Origin: an uncultured Pseudomonadota bacterium
GTDB taxonomy: Bacteria > Pseudomonadota > Gammaproteobacteria > Methylococcales > Methylomonadaceae
Length of the DNA stretch: 64,000 bases
NCBI GenBank assembly: GCA_903928965.1
Contig: CAIYSZ010000057.1
Location: 1-64,000, forward strand
Direction of reading: 5' to 3'
The notes under the pieces: model-generated
Told to the model about the DNA's origin: nothing
Databases searched by the model: none
Seen by the model: the letters and a program-made list of their open reading frames with translations, nothing else
Translations under genes and position numbers: made by a program
In this document: piece by piece, positions 42,405 to 53,028 of the stretch
Layout: each line of letters starts with the position of its first letter
Numbering within the stretch: position 1 is the first letter of the stretch

Positions 42405-44807
42405 ATGACCCAGTATATTGTTTCAGGCGTGGCTAGCGCCCATTTAGTATTGAGTAACGGCGATTCCGAAATCGTCGAGAACAAAGGACATGGAAATTGG
42501 ACCACGGTTTTCGGCGGCGGTACGGTCGAGGTTTATGCCCGCGGCGCAACCACTGAAACGGATTTGAAATCCGGCGGTAAGGAATTGGTTTTTAGCGATG
42601 GAGGCGCGCTTAAAACGATTATATCCCGAGGCGGTATAGAGACCGTTTTTGGCGGCGGCACGGATATTTCCGCCAGCATAGGCAGCGGCGGCGAGCTGGT
42701 TGTCTCTTCCGGCGGGCTCGCTGAATACACTATCTTATCCTACGGCGGCCAGGAATATGTGCACAGCGGCGCAAGCGTTCTCAGCTCTATAATTGATCAG
42801 GGCGGCGACGAAATTTTATACAGCGGGGCGACCGTTTCCGGCGATATCGTCAACAGCGTAGCGGCGCTTAATGTTGGCGCGGGGGCAAGCGCTAACAGCG
42901 TATTGGTTGAATCCGGTGGTTTGTTGCAGGTTAATTCGGGCGGCGTCGTCAGCGGCAGTTTAGTGAGCGGTCAGGAAACCATTATCTCCGGCGGCCAAGG
43001 TTATAACGATAGCGCCAGTTGGGATGGTGAGATTCTGGTCAATGGCGGCGTGGAGCGCGTAACCCCCAAAAATAGTGCGACAGGCGTTAGCTTGATTAGC
43101 GGCGGCCATGAAGTTATTAGTTCAGGTGGTTTCTCTTTCGACACTACGGTTAACAGCGCCGGTTTGTTGACGGTTTCCAGCGGCGCGGCCGATTACAACA
43201 CATTATTGAATCAAGGCGGCTCGGAAATCGTCTCCAGCGGCGGGGCGTCTTGGTATGCCCTGGTTTATGGCGGTCAAATAACCATTCAATCCGGGGGTAA
43301 ATTTGAACGCGGCGCGCTTAGCGGTGCAACTATGGATGTGTATAGGGGTGCGATAGTGTCGTTTACCGCTCTTAGCAATGGTGGCGGCGAAATCATCCAC
43401 TCCGGCGCCGTGGCATATTCAAACACGGTGTTTAGCGGCGCTTCGGTTACGGTGCTGTCCGGCGGCGAGGATCATGGCGGCTGGGTTTATAGTGGCGGTT
43501 CCTTGCTTATTTCATCCGGCGGCGTCGGTTACAACGATGGGGCCTATGCTTTCGGAGGCGTTATAGTTCTTGGGGGAACGGAGCGCGTGTACCAGGGCCA
43601 AGTGGATTATGTAACCCTGAGCAGCGGCGGAGTCATGCTGGTTAGCGGGCGTGGCGAGGCGCAAGACACCACGGTTAATAACGGCGGCACGCTCTATATT
43701 TCCAGCGGCGGCTCGGATTATGCTTCAACATTGAATAGCGGCGGCAAGGAAATTTTGTTTAGCGGCGCCAGCGGGAATGAAACCGTCTTGAATAGCGGCG
43801 CGAACCTAATTATTGATTCCGGGGCGGTTCTCAATTATAGCGACGTGAATAGCGGTTGTACGTTGTTCGTGCATAACGGCGCCGATGTCAGCCTTACCAG
43901 AATCAACAGTGGCGCTAAGGAAGTCGTGCTGAGCGGCGGAACCGGGTTTGGGGATTATATAGCCAGTGGCGGTATGGAAACCGTGTCTTCCGGCGGGGTG
44001 GTCAGCTTCAGTCATGTTTACTCGGGAGGCCAGGAGTTTATCAATTCCGGCGGGGAGGGTTACAACGGTTACGCTTTTGTTCCGGGCGGGATACAGGTCA
44101 ACAGCGGCGGCGTCGAATACGCCTCTAATGGCGCTTCTACCGAGCAGGTGATTTTGAATAGCGGCGGAGCTGAGTATATTCTGAGCAACGCGCAAGGTTT
44201 AAGTACCACCATAAACAGCGGCGGCGCGGAATATGTAGCCAGCGGCGGCTTTTCCATAGGCGCAAGCCTTTATCAAGGCGGCCGGGAATTTATCGCCAGC
44301 GGCGCTTATTCGGTATCCGATCAGATTTATAGCGGGGCGGTGTTGAATGTCGGTTCCGGCGCTGTCTCCCAGGATACCGTGATCTATAGCGGCGGTTTGG
44401 AAACTATTTCCGCGGGCGGATTAGGGTTTTACTACTCGGTTTCTCCCGGCGGCGAAGTGGATGTGTTAAGCGGGGGACGGTTAGATATATTCGATTCCGC
44501 CGGTGGAGTTACCGTAAGCCCAGGCGCGGTCTTGGATTTTTCGTGGGCTTATAGCGCAACCGACGTCAGCTTAACTTCCGCTAATCAACTTCAAGTCATC
44601 AGCGGCGGTGAAGTGCTCGCCTCGGTAAATCTGATTGGCAATACGGCCGGTTACACTTTCACAGCCTATTCCGACGGCTATATCGGAACCGATGTGCTGG
44701 TTGGCCTTGGGCCGGCCGCTGCTCCGGCGGCTTTAATCGGACCTTCGCCCGCCGGCGGGCAGCAAGATATCGCGTTGGTCGGCGTGCACGCTTTGTCGCT
44801 GGCCTAA
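42405..44807 (+). CDS. AIDA-type strand-loop-strand repeat protein
   Basis: The 800-residue protein is made almost wholly of roughly 16-19-residue strand-loop-strand units (SGGxExVxSGGxxxxTxVNSGG), as in autotransporter passenger domains such as AIDA-I. There is no Sec signal peptide (start MTQYIVSGVASAH) and no C-terminal autotransporter barrel; the C-terminus is a short non-repeat domain (about 700-800), ending in a hydrophobic stretch DIALVGVHALSLA. Such proteins in other bacteria are probable type I secretion substrates or surface adhesins. AAGGAG lies 5 nt before ATG 42405. No secretion ATPase is adjacent. Confidence 0.82.
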   Translation: MTQYIVSGVASAHLVLSNGDSEIVENKGHGNWTTVFGGGTVEVYARGATTETDLKSGGKELVFSDGGALKTIISRGGIETVFGGGTDISASIGSGGELVVSSGGLAEYTILSYGGQEYVHSGASVLSSIIDQGGDEILYSGATVSGDIVNSVAALNVGAGASANSVLVESGGLLQVNSGGVVSGSLVSGQETIISGGQGYNDSASWDGEILVNGGVERVTPKNSATGVSLISGGHEVISSGGFSFDTTVNSAGLLTVSSGAADYNTLLNQGGSEIVSSGGASWYALVYGGQITIQSGGKFERGALSGATMDVYRGAIVSFTALSNGGGEIIHSGAVAYSNTVFSGASVTVLSGGEDHGGWVYSGGSLLISSGGVGYNDGAYAFGGVIVLGGTERVYQGQVDYVTLSSGGVMLVSGRGEAQDTTVNNGGTLYISSGGSDYASTLNSGGKEILFSGASGNETVLNSGANLIIDSGAVLNYSDVNSGCTLFVHNGADVSLTRINSGAKEVVLSGGTGFGDYIASGGMETVSSGGVVSFSHVYSGGQEFINSGGEGYNGYAFVPGGIQVNSGGVEYASNGASTEQVILNSGGAEYILSNAQGLSTTINSGGAEYVASGGFSIGASLYQGGREFIASGAYSVSDQIYSGAVLNVGSGAVSQDTVIYSGGLETISAGGLGFYYSVSPGGEVDVLSGGRLDIFDSAGGVTVSPGAVLDFSWAYSATDVSLTSANQLQVISGGEVLASVNLIGNTAGYTFTAYSDGYIGTDVLVGLGPAAAPAALIGPSPAGGQQDIALVGVHALSLA

Positions 44808-44840
44808 GCCGGATTTAGCGGCGGACGATCAAGACTGGAA

Positions 44841-45800
44841 TTATTCGGCTTGATCGCCGCCGGTTTGTTGAAATGCTCCGGTTTGCATTCGTTTGGGCGT
44901 GACGCCGTAATACCGTGTAAATGCGGCGGTAAAATTATTCGGGTGCCGATACCCCAACTCCCAGGCGATTTGGTTGATTTGCAGATTGCCATATTGCAGT
45001 AAGTGGCGGGCGCGTTGCATTTTATATGCGTTCAATACTCCGTAGGGCGTGTTGCCGAAGTAGTGGTGAAACAAAAGCTTCAGCTTTTGCGGGTTGACGC
45101 CGACGCGTTTACTGAGTTCGGCGACGCCCGGCGGGTTGGCGTATTCGCTGATCAAGATATCGCGCGCGGTTTCGGCAATCGCCCGCTGGCCGGGGGAAAT
45201 GGGATGTCCGGCCCGCGGCCGCGGCGTCAGGCGCTCTAATTCCGTCGCCACGATCAGCAAGGCTTGCCCGTGCATGCGGGCTAGGTCCAACGGGCGGTTA
45301 GGGTCTAGCCGCGCCAGTTCAGATGCGGCGGCCAGGGTCTGCGCGCCAATTTTCCACCCCTCTAATATTTGCGGCGCGGCTGCTCGCCAAATCCTAGCTT
45401 CCGGCGCCACGCAGCCATGATTTTCAAGCCAGCTGGGAGTGACGATGAAGCGCAGTTGACGCAGATTTTCCGCCGCCGCGTATTGGCGTTCGCCTTGGCT
45501 GCCGCGGAACGCGGTGAGCGTGGCGTGGCCGGCTTTGAACGCCATCTCGCAGCTTGGACCTATAAAACTCGATTTGCCGCTTAAAGCTAGAGTTAGCACG
45601 ATTTTAGGCTCGTCATCGCTAAAGCGGTTGGCGACGCTGAATGCCTGACGGCTGACGTAACAAGTATCGATATAGCTAAAGCCGGGCTCGAAAGGGTAGC
45701 TGGCTGATTCGCCGGAACCGCAGGCCGCGGGCAAACGCAAGATTTGGGCCGGTCCACGGCCGGGTTGCGGTATCAGATTTTCTTGACTAATGCGGTACAT
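44841..45800 (-). CDS. AraC family transcriptional regulator
   Basis: The 319-residue regulator has an N-terminal part of unknown ligand (residues 1-205) and a C-terminal AraC/XylS HTH domain (about 215-315) with ELSKRVGVNPQKLKLLFHHY, and INQIAWELGYRHPNNFTAAF as the second helix-turn-helix, followed by GVTPKRM. The N-terminal half contains a phrase (SYPFEPGFSYIDTCYVSRQ) like PchR-type regulators that sense siderophores, but this is tentative. It converges with the repeat-protein gene, 33 bp between stops, and is divergent from the exported proteins after 46021. Confidence 0.9.
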   Translation of the reverse strand: MYRISQENLIPQPGRGPAQILRLPAACGSGESASYPFEPGFSYIDTCYVSRQAFSVANRFSDDEPKIVLTLALSGKSSFIGPSCEMAFKAGHATLTAFRGSQGERQYAAAENLRQLRFIVTPSWLENHGCVAPEARIWRAAAPQILEGWKIGAQTLAAASELARLDPNRPLDLARMHGQALLIVATELERLTPRPRAGHPISPGQRAIAETARDILISEYANPPGVAELSKRVGVNPQKLKLLFHHYFGNTPYGVLNAYKMQRARHLLQYGNLQINQIAWELGYRHPNNFTAAFTRYYGVTPKRMQTGAFQQTGGDQAE

Positions 45801-46020
45801 CCCTTGGACTCCCTGTTTTCGGGTGGCGTAGGTTTCTTACGCTAATAGCGGCGCGTACTACCCGTGCGGCAAATAACATAGTAATTTTTTTGTCATAGCA
45901 AATAGTACCTGATGCATAGTTTTTTGCAAGGCAAGGCCGGGATGCCGGCTTTATGATTATCGCCAGCCCGCCGTTTCGGCCGGTGTTTTGAATACTTATA
46001 ACGATAAAGGAGTGTTAATC

Positions 46021-46479
46021 ATGAAAAAAATTATGTTATTGAGCGGCTTGGCCTATTTGGCGCCGGGATTGGCGGCCGCGGCGGTGACGCCTTGCATGCA
46101 ATCCGATATGAACGGCAATTATGTGATGTATCAAAACAGCGTGGCGCTGGCTAATTTGCATGTCGGCCGGTGTGAGGTAAACGTCAGAAACGGCGTGGCC
46201 GAAGGAAGCTGCGATTTCACCACCACTGCCAATGGCGAAATAAAGCAGGGTTTTAACGGCGCGGTGAGCGGAACGGCCAGCATCAACGTCAATTGTTCGG
46301 CCTCCATGACCCTGGATTTTAATCCGGCGCCGGGCGTGACTGTAATATCCACCTTCAATATGCAATTTAGCCCGGACAAACAATCCTTTGTTGGCTTATG
46401 GACCAATAACTTCGGTTTGCTAGGAACTTCCGCCGGCACGCGCTATTCGCCGTTGTTGCCTGATACCACGGCGCCTTAA
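46021..46479 (+). CDS. Small exported protein, 152 aa
   Basis: A signal peptide (MKKIMLLSGLAYLAPGLAAAA) precedes a mature domain of about 130 residues with several Cys, probable disulfides (TPCMQSDMNGNYVMYQ and ...CDFTTTANG), and mostly beta character. The start MNGNYVMYQNS resembles the entry strand of lipocalin-like or calycin-type folds, which is only a guess. GGAG lies 9 nt before ATG 46021. The next gene (PEP-CTERM) begins 12 bp after its stop, so they form an operon. Confidence 0.75.
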   Translation: MKKIMLLSGLAYLAPGLAAAAVTPCMQSDMNGNYVMYQNSVALANLHVGRCEVNVRNGVAEGSCDFTTTANGEIKQGFNGAVSGTASINVNCSASMTLDFNPAPGVTVISTFNMQFSPDKQSFVGLWTNNFGLLGTSAGTRYSPLLPDTTAP

Positions 46480-46491
46480 GCGGGAGCTTTT

Positions 46492-47016
46492 ATGTCAAGA
46501 CTAGCTATTTTATTGCTTTGCGGCCTATTGGCCGGCAACGCCCGAGCCGAATGGTACGCCTTTAGCCAAGCCGGATACGACGACGGGGCGACGTTGAGCG
46601 GCAAGTTTGAAGCCAAGGATTTAAATAACGACGGTTGGATTTCGGGATCGGTTTTTACTAATTTTGCTGAAATTCAGGATTTTTACTTTAGTTTTTCGGG
46701 TAATTCCCTGGTTCCGGCGTTTAGCGAAACGTTTGCCGATTTGTCGGTCTTGGACTACCAGCCTTCGCGTTCCGTGTTGGGCGATCAAAATCCGGAGGGC
46801 ATTGCCGTGAATTGGTTCGCGGAAACCGGATTTACCTATGTCACAGGCGCGGGGGTTAACGGGCAACAAGGGGGAGATATCATCGACTGGAGCACCGGCA
46901 TGAATACGCATAGCGGGGATTTGGTTTCCGTGAGCGCGGTGCCCGAACCGGCGATTTGGTTGTTTTGGCTGGCGGGTTGGCCGGCCCTGGCGTTGCGTTT
47001 ACGCCACGCGCGTTAA
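46492..47016 (+). CDS. PEP-CTERM sorting-domain protein
   Basis: The 174-residue exported protein has signal peptide MSRLAILLLCGLLAGNARA and ends with the PEP-CTERM tripartite signal: VPEP at about 150-153, a hydrophobic helix (AIWLFWLAGWPALAL) and an Arg-rich tail (RLRHAR). Proteins of this type are recognised by an exosortase and retained or processed at the envelope, often with exopolysaccharide. The mature part (GYDDGATLSGKFEAKDLNNDG) is typical of the group. No exosortase gene is in the window. Confidence 0.88.
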   Translation: MSRLAILLLCGLLAGNARAEWYAFSQAGYDDGATLSGKFEAKDLNNDGWISGSVFTNFAEIQDFYFSFSGNSLVPAFSETFADLSVLDYQPSRSVLGDQNPEGIAVNWFAETGFTYVTGAGVNGQQGGDIIDWSTGMNTHSGDLVSVSAVPEPAIWLFWLAGWPALALRLRHAR

Positions 47017-47060
47017 CCTCTGCCTATGTGCGCCGCTACTTTCTAGCAAGGCGGCGCGCT

Positions 47061-47918
47061 TTACACCAGTCTTCCGTCCCGATAATCCCGCATTGCTTGT
47101 TCGACTTCCTCGCGGGTATTCATGACAAACGGGCCGTATTGGGCCACGGGCTCATTCAGCGGCAGCCCGGATAGCAGTAAAAAAGCGGCCGGCGCATCCG
47201 TGGCGCGGATTAATATTTGATTGCCGTCGGATAACACGCCGGCGCTATGCACCGGCAACAGGCTTTCCGTTTCTGCCGCGCCTATTGCTAGCCAACCTTC
47301 GTATGCATAGACAAATATATTATGGTTGGTGGGTAGTGTTTGACTAAACTTGCCGCCAGCCGGCAATCTGACGTCGAGAAACAAGGGATGAACGGACACG
47401 CCTTGTATCGGCCCTTGAATCTCTTGGCCGCCGATTAGCGCCGTGCCGGCGATAATTTTAACTTCTCCGCCCTCCGGCAGGGGGTAAGCCGGAATTTCTT
47501 CCGGCTGTATGTCTCGGTAAGCGGCCGGTTTCATTTTCTCGCGCGCGGGCAAATTGACCCACAACTGAAATCCACGCATGCGTCCGCTTTCTTGCCGCGG
47601 CATTTCGGAATGGATAATGCCGCGTCCGGCGGTCATCCATTGCGCCCCGCCGCTACGCAAATCGCCGCGATTGCCTAAATGGTCTTCGTGCAGCATATGC
47701 CCTTCCAACATATAGGTAACCGTCTCGAAGCCACGGTGCGGATGCGCCGGAAAACCCGCCATATAGTCTTCCGGGTCAGCGGAGCTAAACTCGTCCAGCA
47801 TTAGGAACGGATCGACGCGGGTAAAGGGACTTTGTCCCAAGCTGCGTAACAGCTTGACGCCGCCGCCGTCGGATACCGCAATCGGTTCTATTATTTGTTT
47901 TAGTACGCGCATTTTCAT
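47061..47918 (-). CDS. Pirin family protein
   Basis: Cupin-fold, probably iron-binding protein of 285 residues; some pirins act as quercetin dioxygenases or regulators. The N-terminal cupin has the pirin metal ligands in FPAHPHRGFETVTYMLEGHMLHEDHLGN, with His, His, His and Glu order as in YhhW. GGAQWMTAGRGIIHSEMP is a family signature. ATG 47918 follows a G-rich stretch; 47912 is an alternative. Function in this organism is unknown. Confidence 0.93.
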   Translation of the reverse strand: MKMRVLKQIIEPIAVSDGGGVKLLRSLGQSPFTRVDPFLMLDEFSSADPEDYMAGFPAHPHRGFETVTYMLEGHMLHEDHLGNRGDLRSGGAQWMTAGRGIIHSEMPRQESGRMRGFQLWVNLPAREKMKPAAYRDIQPEEIPAYPLPEGGEVKIIAGTALIGGQEIQGPIQGVSVHPLFLDVRLPAGGKFSQTLPTNHNIFVYAYEGWLAIGAAETESLLPVHSAGVLSDGNQILIRATDAPAAFLLLSGLPLNEPVAQYGPFVMNTREEVEQAMRDYRDGRLV

Positions 47919-48036
47919 GTCAGCCCCCCTCTCAACATAACGCAAAATCCGAAAACTAAGGCATTTCAATGCAGTCCGACGGTTCTGTCAAGTGTGCGCG
48001 TGCAAATATAAAGTGCGTTAAGGCTAGGAAAGCGGT

Positions 48037-49317
48037 TTAGAATTTACGCGACCAGCCCAAGGTTAACGAATACTGTGTCATATTGAGTGCAATATTTTGC
48101 GCCGGGTAGAGCGGGTCCGGGCCGGTGACAGTGTTGGGCGGCGAGTACATGAATGCGAAGCTGAGTTCGTCCCGGTTTGGCAGTTGGTAGCTGAAGCCGC
48201 CGTCGATATGCCATTCCTGCACCGCCGGGGCCACGATGTTAAACAACACTTGCGAACTGGGTATCGGTTGTTTGCCGTAACTGAAACCGGCGCGCCAGGT
48301 GAGTTGGTCGTTTTGCTTCCACTGCGCGCCGATTTTGTACACGGTCATGTCTTTCCAGCCGAATCCGGCTCCGTTGCCGCTTCCAAGCTGGGTTTGACCT
48401 AGAAATAGGGATTGCGCGAGCAACGGGTTGCCGACGGAATTGACTTCGCTGTAAAAGATTTCCTGCACGCCGAACAAGGCGGTGAAACTATTGCTGGCCG
48501 ACCAAGCCAAGCCGGCGTCGAAGCTGGAAGGAATGTCGAAACTGCCTTGTCCGGTGAACAGGCCGGCATAGTCGCTTAATTGCGACATATAAGTGCGGCT
48601 TTTGTACGCCGCGCCCAGACGCAGGCCTGGTAATAGTTCGGCTTGCGCGCCGGCTTTGAAACCGACGCCGAACGAGTATTCGCGGCCCTGATTGGTTAAA
48701 TGGGCGGGGCTGGCCGAAAATCCGGCGAAGGAGCCGAAGCCCTGCGCCTCAAAATATTCGATGGCGAGCAGGGGTGAAACGCCGATGGCGTAACGGCCGT
48801 TGGCGAAAGAACGGGCGTAGGTGGCGGCCAGAAAACCTTGCGCCAAATCCACGCCGGTGCGGCCGGCGCAGAAGACTCCCTTGGCGCCGGGACAGGCGGA
48901 GATGCCGTTGGTGACGTGGGCATAGTCGGTATTCATGCCGCCGTTGCCGTTCAAGGAGATGCCTACGGTTTGCGTATCGTCCAGTTTGTGGCTCCAGCCT
49001 ATGGTAGGGATAACGAAATAGTTTTTATCACTGGTGTAGGTTCCTGCGCTGAGATAGCCGGGATTGTTCACGCTATATTGCCGCAACGGGCTGAAAAACT
49101 CGCCTTCTATGTCCAGGCGGTTGCCGGCGTAGGCGAGCCCGGCCGGGTTTAGCACCGCGGAAATGGCGTCTTGGGAGAAAGCCACGTCGGCCCCGGCCAA
49201 TCCCTTACTGCGCGAACCGTAGGCGTTTTCAAAGTAACCGTCGGTGGCCAAGCTGTTTAGGCAGTATCCGCCTAACGATAGCGCCGCCGCGGCGAGGGTT
49301 AACTGTTTAAAATGCAT
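48037..49317 (-). CDS. OmpP1/FadL/TodX-type outer-membrane porin
   Basis: A 14-strand beta-barrel that lets hydrophobic molecules, such as long-chain fatty acids or hydrocarbons, cross the outer membrane. The 426-residue protein has a signal peptide (to about residue 24, NSLATD), the N-terminal hatch (YFENAYGSRSKGLAGADVAF and NPAGLAYAGNRLD) and C-terminal strand ending in Phe (LGWSRKF). The specific substrate is unknown; E. coli FadL is about 446 residues. It is divergent from ileS. Confidence 0.92.
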   Translation of the reverse strand: MHFKQLTLAAAALSLGGYCLNSLATDGYFENAYGSRSKGLAGADVAFSQDAISAVLNPAGLAYAGNRLDIEGEFFSPLRQYSVNNPGYLSAGTYTSDKNYFVIPTIGWSHKLDDTQTVGISLNGNGGMNTDYAHVTNGISACPGAKGVFCAGRTGVDLAQGFLAATYARSFANGRYAIGVSPLLAIEYFEAQGFGSFAGFSASPAHLTNQGREYSFGVGFKAGAQAELLPGLRLGAAYKSRTYMSQLSDYAGLFTGQGSFDIPSSFDAGLAWSASNSFTALFGVQEIFYSEVNSVGNPLLAQSLFLGQTQLGSGNGAGFGWKDMTVYKIGAQWKQNDQLTWRAGFSYGKQPIPSSQVLFNIVAPAVQEWHIDGGFSYQLPNRDELSFAFMYSPPNTVTGPDPLYPAQNIALNMTQYSLTLGWSRKF

Positions 49318-49537
49318 GTCGATATCCTTTAGTTATGCTTATGCGACATGCTAGCCGCGCTGCCTTGGCCGGTCAAACAATATAAAGTGAATTACATTTT
49401 ATTTTTTTCGATAAAGCGCGCATCCGGCGCTGGCCAGCCATGGCGGAATCCTTAAAATTCACGGCAATAAGTGGTAAGATTCAACTCTTTTAACTTTTGC
49501 CGCTGCATGTTGCTAACCGCCGCGCTTGCTTAGGATC

Positions 49538-52369
49538 ATGACCATCGACTATAAACCGACTTTAAACTTGCCTACTACCGAATTCGCCATGAAAGCCAAT
49601 CTGGCGCAACGCGAGCCGGAAATTTTGCATCATTGGCGCGAAATTGAGCTCTATGCGCAAATCCGCGCGCATTGCGCCGGACGGCCGCGTTTCATATTGC
49701 ATGACGGCCCGCCGTACGCGAACGGGTCGATCCACATCGGCCACGCGGTGAACAAGATTTTGAAGGATATCATCGTCAAGTCCAAGACCTTGAGCGGTTT
49801 TGACGCGCCTTATGTTCCGGGTTGGGATTGCCACGGTTTGCCCATCGAACTGATGGTGGAAAAAAGCGTGGGCAAGGCCGGCGTTAAGATCAGTCCGGCC
49901 GAGTTCCGCAAGGAATGCCGTAAGTACGCGCTAAAACAAGTGAATATTCAAAAAGAGGAGTTCATTCGTTTAGGCGTGCTCGGAGATTGGGAGCAGCCGT
50001 ATCTGACCATGGATTTTCAATTCGAGGCGGATATCGTGCGCGCGCTGGGCAAAATCGCCGCCAATGGGCATTTGCACCAAGGCGCTAAGCCGGTGCATTG
50101 GTGCACGGATTGCGGTTCCGCGCTGGCGGAAGCCGAGGTCGAGTACGAAGACAGGCGTTCGCCGGCCATTGACGTGCGCTTCGGCGTGGTGGACGAGGCG
50201 GCGTTTTTGGCGCGTTGCCGGCACGTGGACGGTCACGCCGGCGATGGCCCGCTTTCGGTGGTGATTTGGACGACCACGCCTTGGACCTTGCCGGCCAATC
50301 AGGCGGTAGCGTTGAATCCGGATTTGGATTATGCGCTGGTGCAATGTGAAATCGACGGTCAACGCGAACGCTTGCTGGTAGCTGAGCGTTTGTTGAAGGA
50401 TGCGGCGGTGCGCTGGAGCTTGGGCGAGCATCATGTGGCGGCTTATTGCACGGGCCGGGATTTGGAGTGGCTGTTGCTGCAACATCCGTTTTACGCGCGG
50501 CAAGTGCCGATTATTTTGGGCGAGCACGTGACGCTGGATGCCGGCACCGGCGCGGTGCATACCGCGCCCGGCCATGGTCAGGAGGACTATGCGGTAGGTT
50601 TGCGTTATCAATTGCCGGTGGATAATCCGGTCGGCGCTAACGGGGTGTTCTTGCCGGATACGGAATTGTTCGCCGGTTTGCATGTATTCAACGCCAACGA
50701 CAAGGTGTTGGAGGTGTTGCGCGAGCGCGGCAAATTATTGCATCACGAGGCCTTGCTGCACAGTTATCCGCATTGCTGGCGGCATAAGACGCCGATTATT
50801 TTCCGCGCCACGCCGCAGTGGTTTATCAGCATGGAGAAAAACGGTTTGCGCGAGGCGGCTCTAGCCGAGATCCAAAAAGTGGCATGGATTCCTGATTGGG
50901 GGCAGGCGCGTATCGAGGGCATGATAGGCAACCGGCCGGATTGGTGTGTGTCGCGTCAGCGTACCTGGGGCGCGCCGATTGCTTTGTTTGTGCACCAGGA
51001 CAGCGGCGAGTTGCATCCTGATAGTTTGGCCTTGATTGAGCAGGTGGCCTTGCGGGTGGAGCAGGCCGGCATAGACGCCTGGTTTGATTTGCAGCCGGAA
51101 GAGTTGCTTGGCGATGCAGCCAAGGACTATGTCAAGATTTGCGATACGCTGGACGTGTGGTTCGATTCCGGCGTCACGCATGCGGCGGTATTGGCGCGGA
51201 GGCCTGATTTGGGCTTTCCGGCCGATTTGTATTTGGAGGGTTCCGATCAGCATCGCGGCTGGTTTCAGTCGTCATTGCTGGCTTCGGTGGCCATGCATGG
51301 CGCGGCCCCGTACCGGCAGGTGTTGACGCATGGGTTTACCGTGGACGCCGAGGGCAAGAAGATGTCTAAGTCCAAGGGTAACGTCGTTGCGCCGCAAACG
51401 GTGATGAAGTCGCTGGGCGCGGATGTGTTGCGCTTGTGGGTGGCGGGTACGGATTATCGGAGCGAGATGTCGGTGTCGGACGAGATTTTGAAGCGTACCG
51501 CCGACGCTTATCGCCGCTTGCGCAATACCGCGCGTTTTTTACTGTCGAATTTGGCCGGTTTCGATCCGGCCTTGCATGCGGTTCCCGTCGCTGATTTGTT
51601 GGCGCTGGACCGTTGGTTGCTGGACCGCGCCTGGCGTTTGCAAAACGAGGTGATCGAGGCTTACGAGCAATATCAGTTTCAGACTATTTATCAAAAAGTG
51701 CTGAATTTTTGCAGTATCGATTTGGGCGGTTTTTATTTGGATATCGTGAAGGATAGACAATACACCAGCAAGGCCGACGGTTTGCCGCGGCGTTCGGCGC
51801 AAACCGCGATGTATCATGTTATTGAGGCGATGACGCGCTGGCTGGCCCCGATTATCAGTTTCACCGCCGATGAGATTTGGCGGACCATTCCCGGCCAGCG
51901 CGGGGCGTCGGTGTTTTTGGAGACGTGGTATGCCGGTTTGGCGCCGTTGGATGCGGATGCCGCGATCAACGGCCTAACCTGGGATTATGTGATGGCGACG
52001 CGGGCGGCGGTGAGCAAGGAGTTGGAGCAGTGGCGCGCCAGGGGCGAGATCGGCGCGTCGTTGAATGCGGAGGTGGAGGTTTATGCCGAAGCGGAATATT
52101 ACGCCGAGTTGGTCAAGCTGGCCGATGAGTTGCATTTTGTGTTTATTACCTCTAAGTGTTTGCTGTTGCCGGTGGCTGAATGTCCGCAAGATGGGGTTGT
52201 CACCGAGTTGCCGGGCTTGAAGTTGCGGGTGCATGCGTCGTCGCAGCCGAAATGCGTGCGTTGCTGGCATCAGCGCGCCGATGTCGGCGTCAATCCGGAG
52301 CATCCGGAGTTGTGCGGCCGATGCGTGGAGAATGTATTGGGCGACGGTGAGGTTCGGCGTTATGCTTAA
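49538..52369 (+). CDS. ileS: Isoleucyl-tRNA synthetase
   Basis: Class I aminoacyl-tRNA synthetase of 943 residues. The HIGH motif appears as GSIHIGHAV, the KMSKS loop as [10 protein letters not shown], the editing domain has [13 protein letters not shown], and a C-terminal zinc finger ([12 protein letters not shown]...LCGRC) is intact, so this is the zinc-finger type found in most bacteria. ATG 49538 ([12 protein letters not shown]) is preferred to a start four codons earlier. Its 3' end overlaps lspA by 8 bp, the conserved ileS-lspA arrangement. Confidence 0.98.
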   Translation: MTIDYKPTLNLPTTEFAMKANLAQREPEILHHWREIELYAQIRAHCAGRPRFILHDGPPYANGSIHIGHAVNKILKDIIVKSKTLSGFDAPYVPGWDCHGLPIELMVEKSVGKAGVKISPAEFRKECRKYALKQVNIQKEEFIRLGVLGDWEQPYLTMDFQFEADIVRALGKIAANGHLHQGAKPVHWCTDCGSALAEAEVEYEDRRSPAIDVRFGVVDEAAFLARCRHVDGHAGDGPLSVVIWTTTPWTLPANQAVALNPDLDYALVQCEIDGQRERLLVAERLLKDAAVRWSLGEHHVAAYCTGRDLEWLLLQHPFYARQVPIILGEHVTLDAGTGAVHTAPGHGQEDYAVGLRYQLPVDNPVGANGVFLPDTELFAGLHVFNANDKVLEVLRERGKLLHHEALLHSYPHCWRHKTPIIFRATPQWFISMEKNGLREAALAEIQKVAWIPDWGQARIEGMIGNRPDWCVSRQRTWGAPIALFVHQDSGELHPDSLALIEQVALRVEQAGIDAWFDLQPEELLGDAAKDYVKICDTLDVWFDSGVTHAAVLARRPDLGFPADLYLEGSDQHRGWFQSSLLASVAMHGAAPYRQVLTHGFTVDAEGKKMSKSKGNVVAPQTVMKSLGADVLRLWVAGTDYRSEMSVSDEILKRTADAYRRLRNTARFLLSNLAGFDPALHAVPVADLLALDRWLLDRAWRLQNEVIEAYEQYQFQTIYQKVLNFCSIDLGGFYLDIVKDRQYTSKADGLPRRSAQTAMYHVIEAMTRWLAPIISFTADEIWRTIPGQRGASVFLETWYAGLAPLDADAAINGLTWDYVMATRAAVSKELEQWRARGEIGASLNAEVEVYAEAEYYAELVKLADELHFVFITSKCLLLPVAECPQDGVVTELPGLKLRVHASSQPKCVRCWHQRADVGVNPEHPELCGRCVENVLGDGEVRRYA

Positions 52370-52838
52370 GTGGTTGCGCCTGTCGGCGCTGACGTTGCTA
52401 TTGGATCAGGTCAGTAAGTTGGCGATAGACCGCGACATGCAGTTGTATCAATCCATAGAGTTGATTCCGGGCTGGTTTAATTTGACTTATGTACATAATA
52501 CCGGGGCGGCGTTCAGTTTTTTGGAAAGCGCCGGCGGTTGGCAGCGTTGGTTGTTTTCCGGTTTGGCGCTTTTTATAAGCGGGGTGTTGTTGGTTTGGCT
52601 AAGAGGCCTGTCGCGGCGGCAAGTTTTGTTGGCCGCCGCCTTGGCTTTGGTGTTGGGCGGGGCGCTGGGCAATTTGATCGACCGGATAGTGTACGGTTAT
52701 GTGATCGATTTTCTGGACGTGTATTATCAAAGTTATCATTGGCCGGCGTTTAATATCGCGGATTCGGCGATTTGCGTCGGGGTGGGGTTGATGTTGTGGG
52801 ACAATTTTTTTGGCGGCTCCGAGCAGGATTTGAAGTAG
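52362..52838 (+). CDS. lspA: Lipoprotein signal peptidase (signal peptidase II)
   Basis: Inner-membrane aspartyl protease that removes signal peptides from prolipoproteins. The 158-residue protein has four hydrophobic helices, the DQVSK and NTGAAFSFL motifs, NLIDR (about 104-108), VIDFLD and FNIADSAI; Asp116 and Asp134 are the likely catalytic pair. ATG 52362 overlaps the end of ileS. Confidence 0.97.
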   Translation: MLKWLRLSALTLLLDQVSKLAIDRDMQLYQSIELIPGWFNLTYVHNTGAAFSFLESAGGWQRWLFSGLALFISGVLLVWLRGLSRRQVLLAAALALVLGGALGNLIDRIVYGYVIDFLDVYYQSYHWPAFNIADSAICVGVGLMLWDNFFGGSEQDLK

Positions 52839-53028
52839 TTTTGTTTTGGTTTATTGCTTGTTTCTTCAAGAATTAAAGGTAGTTGTCTTGGCGTGGTTTA
52901 CTGCCTAGGCATGGTTCCGGCGGTTGCCATGGCATGCCGGCTCCGGCGTCCTCTGTAGTGGGTTTGGCGGCTAACTGGTCGGTTTTGCTTCTTTAATTTT
53001 TCAAATATTAACCATCGCATGACAAGTC

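Noticed and set aside
42405..44807. Periodic DNA repeats as a CRISPR array
   Set aside because: The periodicity follows codons of Gly/Ser repeats, spacers are not unique, and one long frame runs through them.
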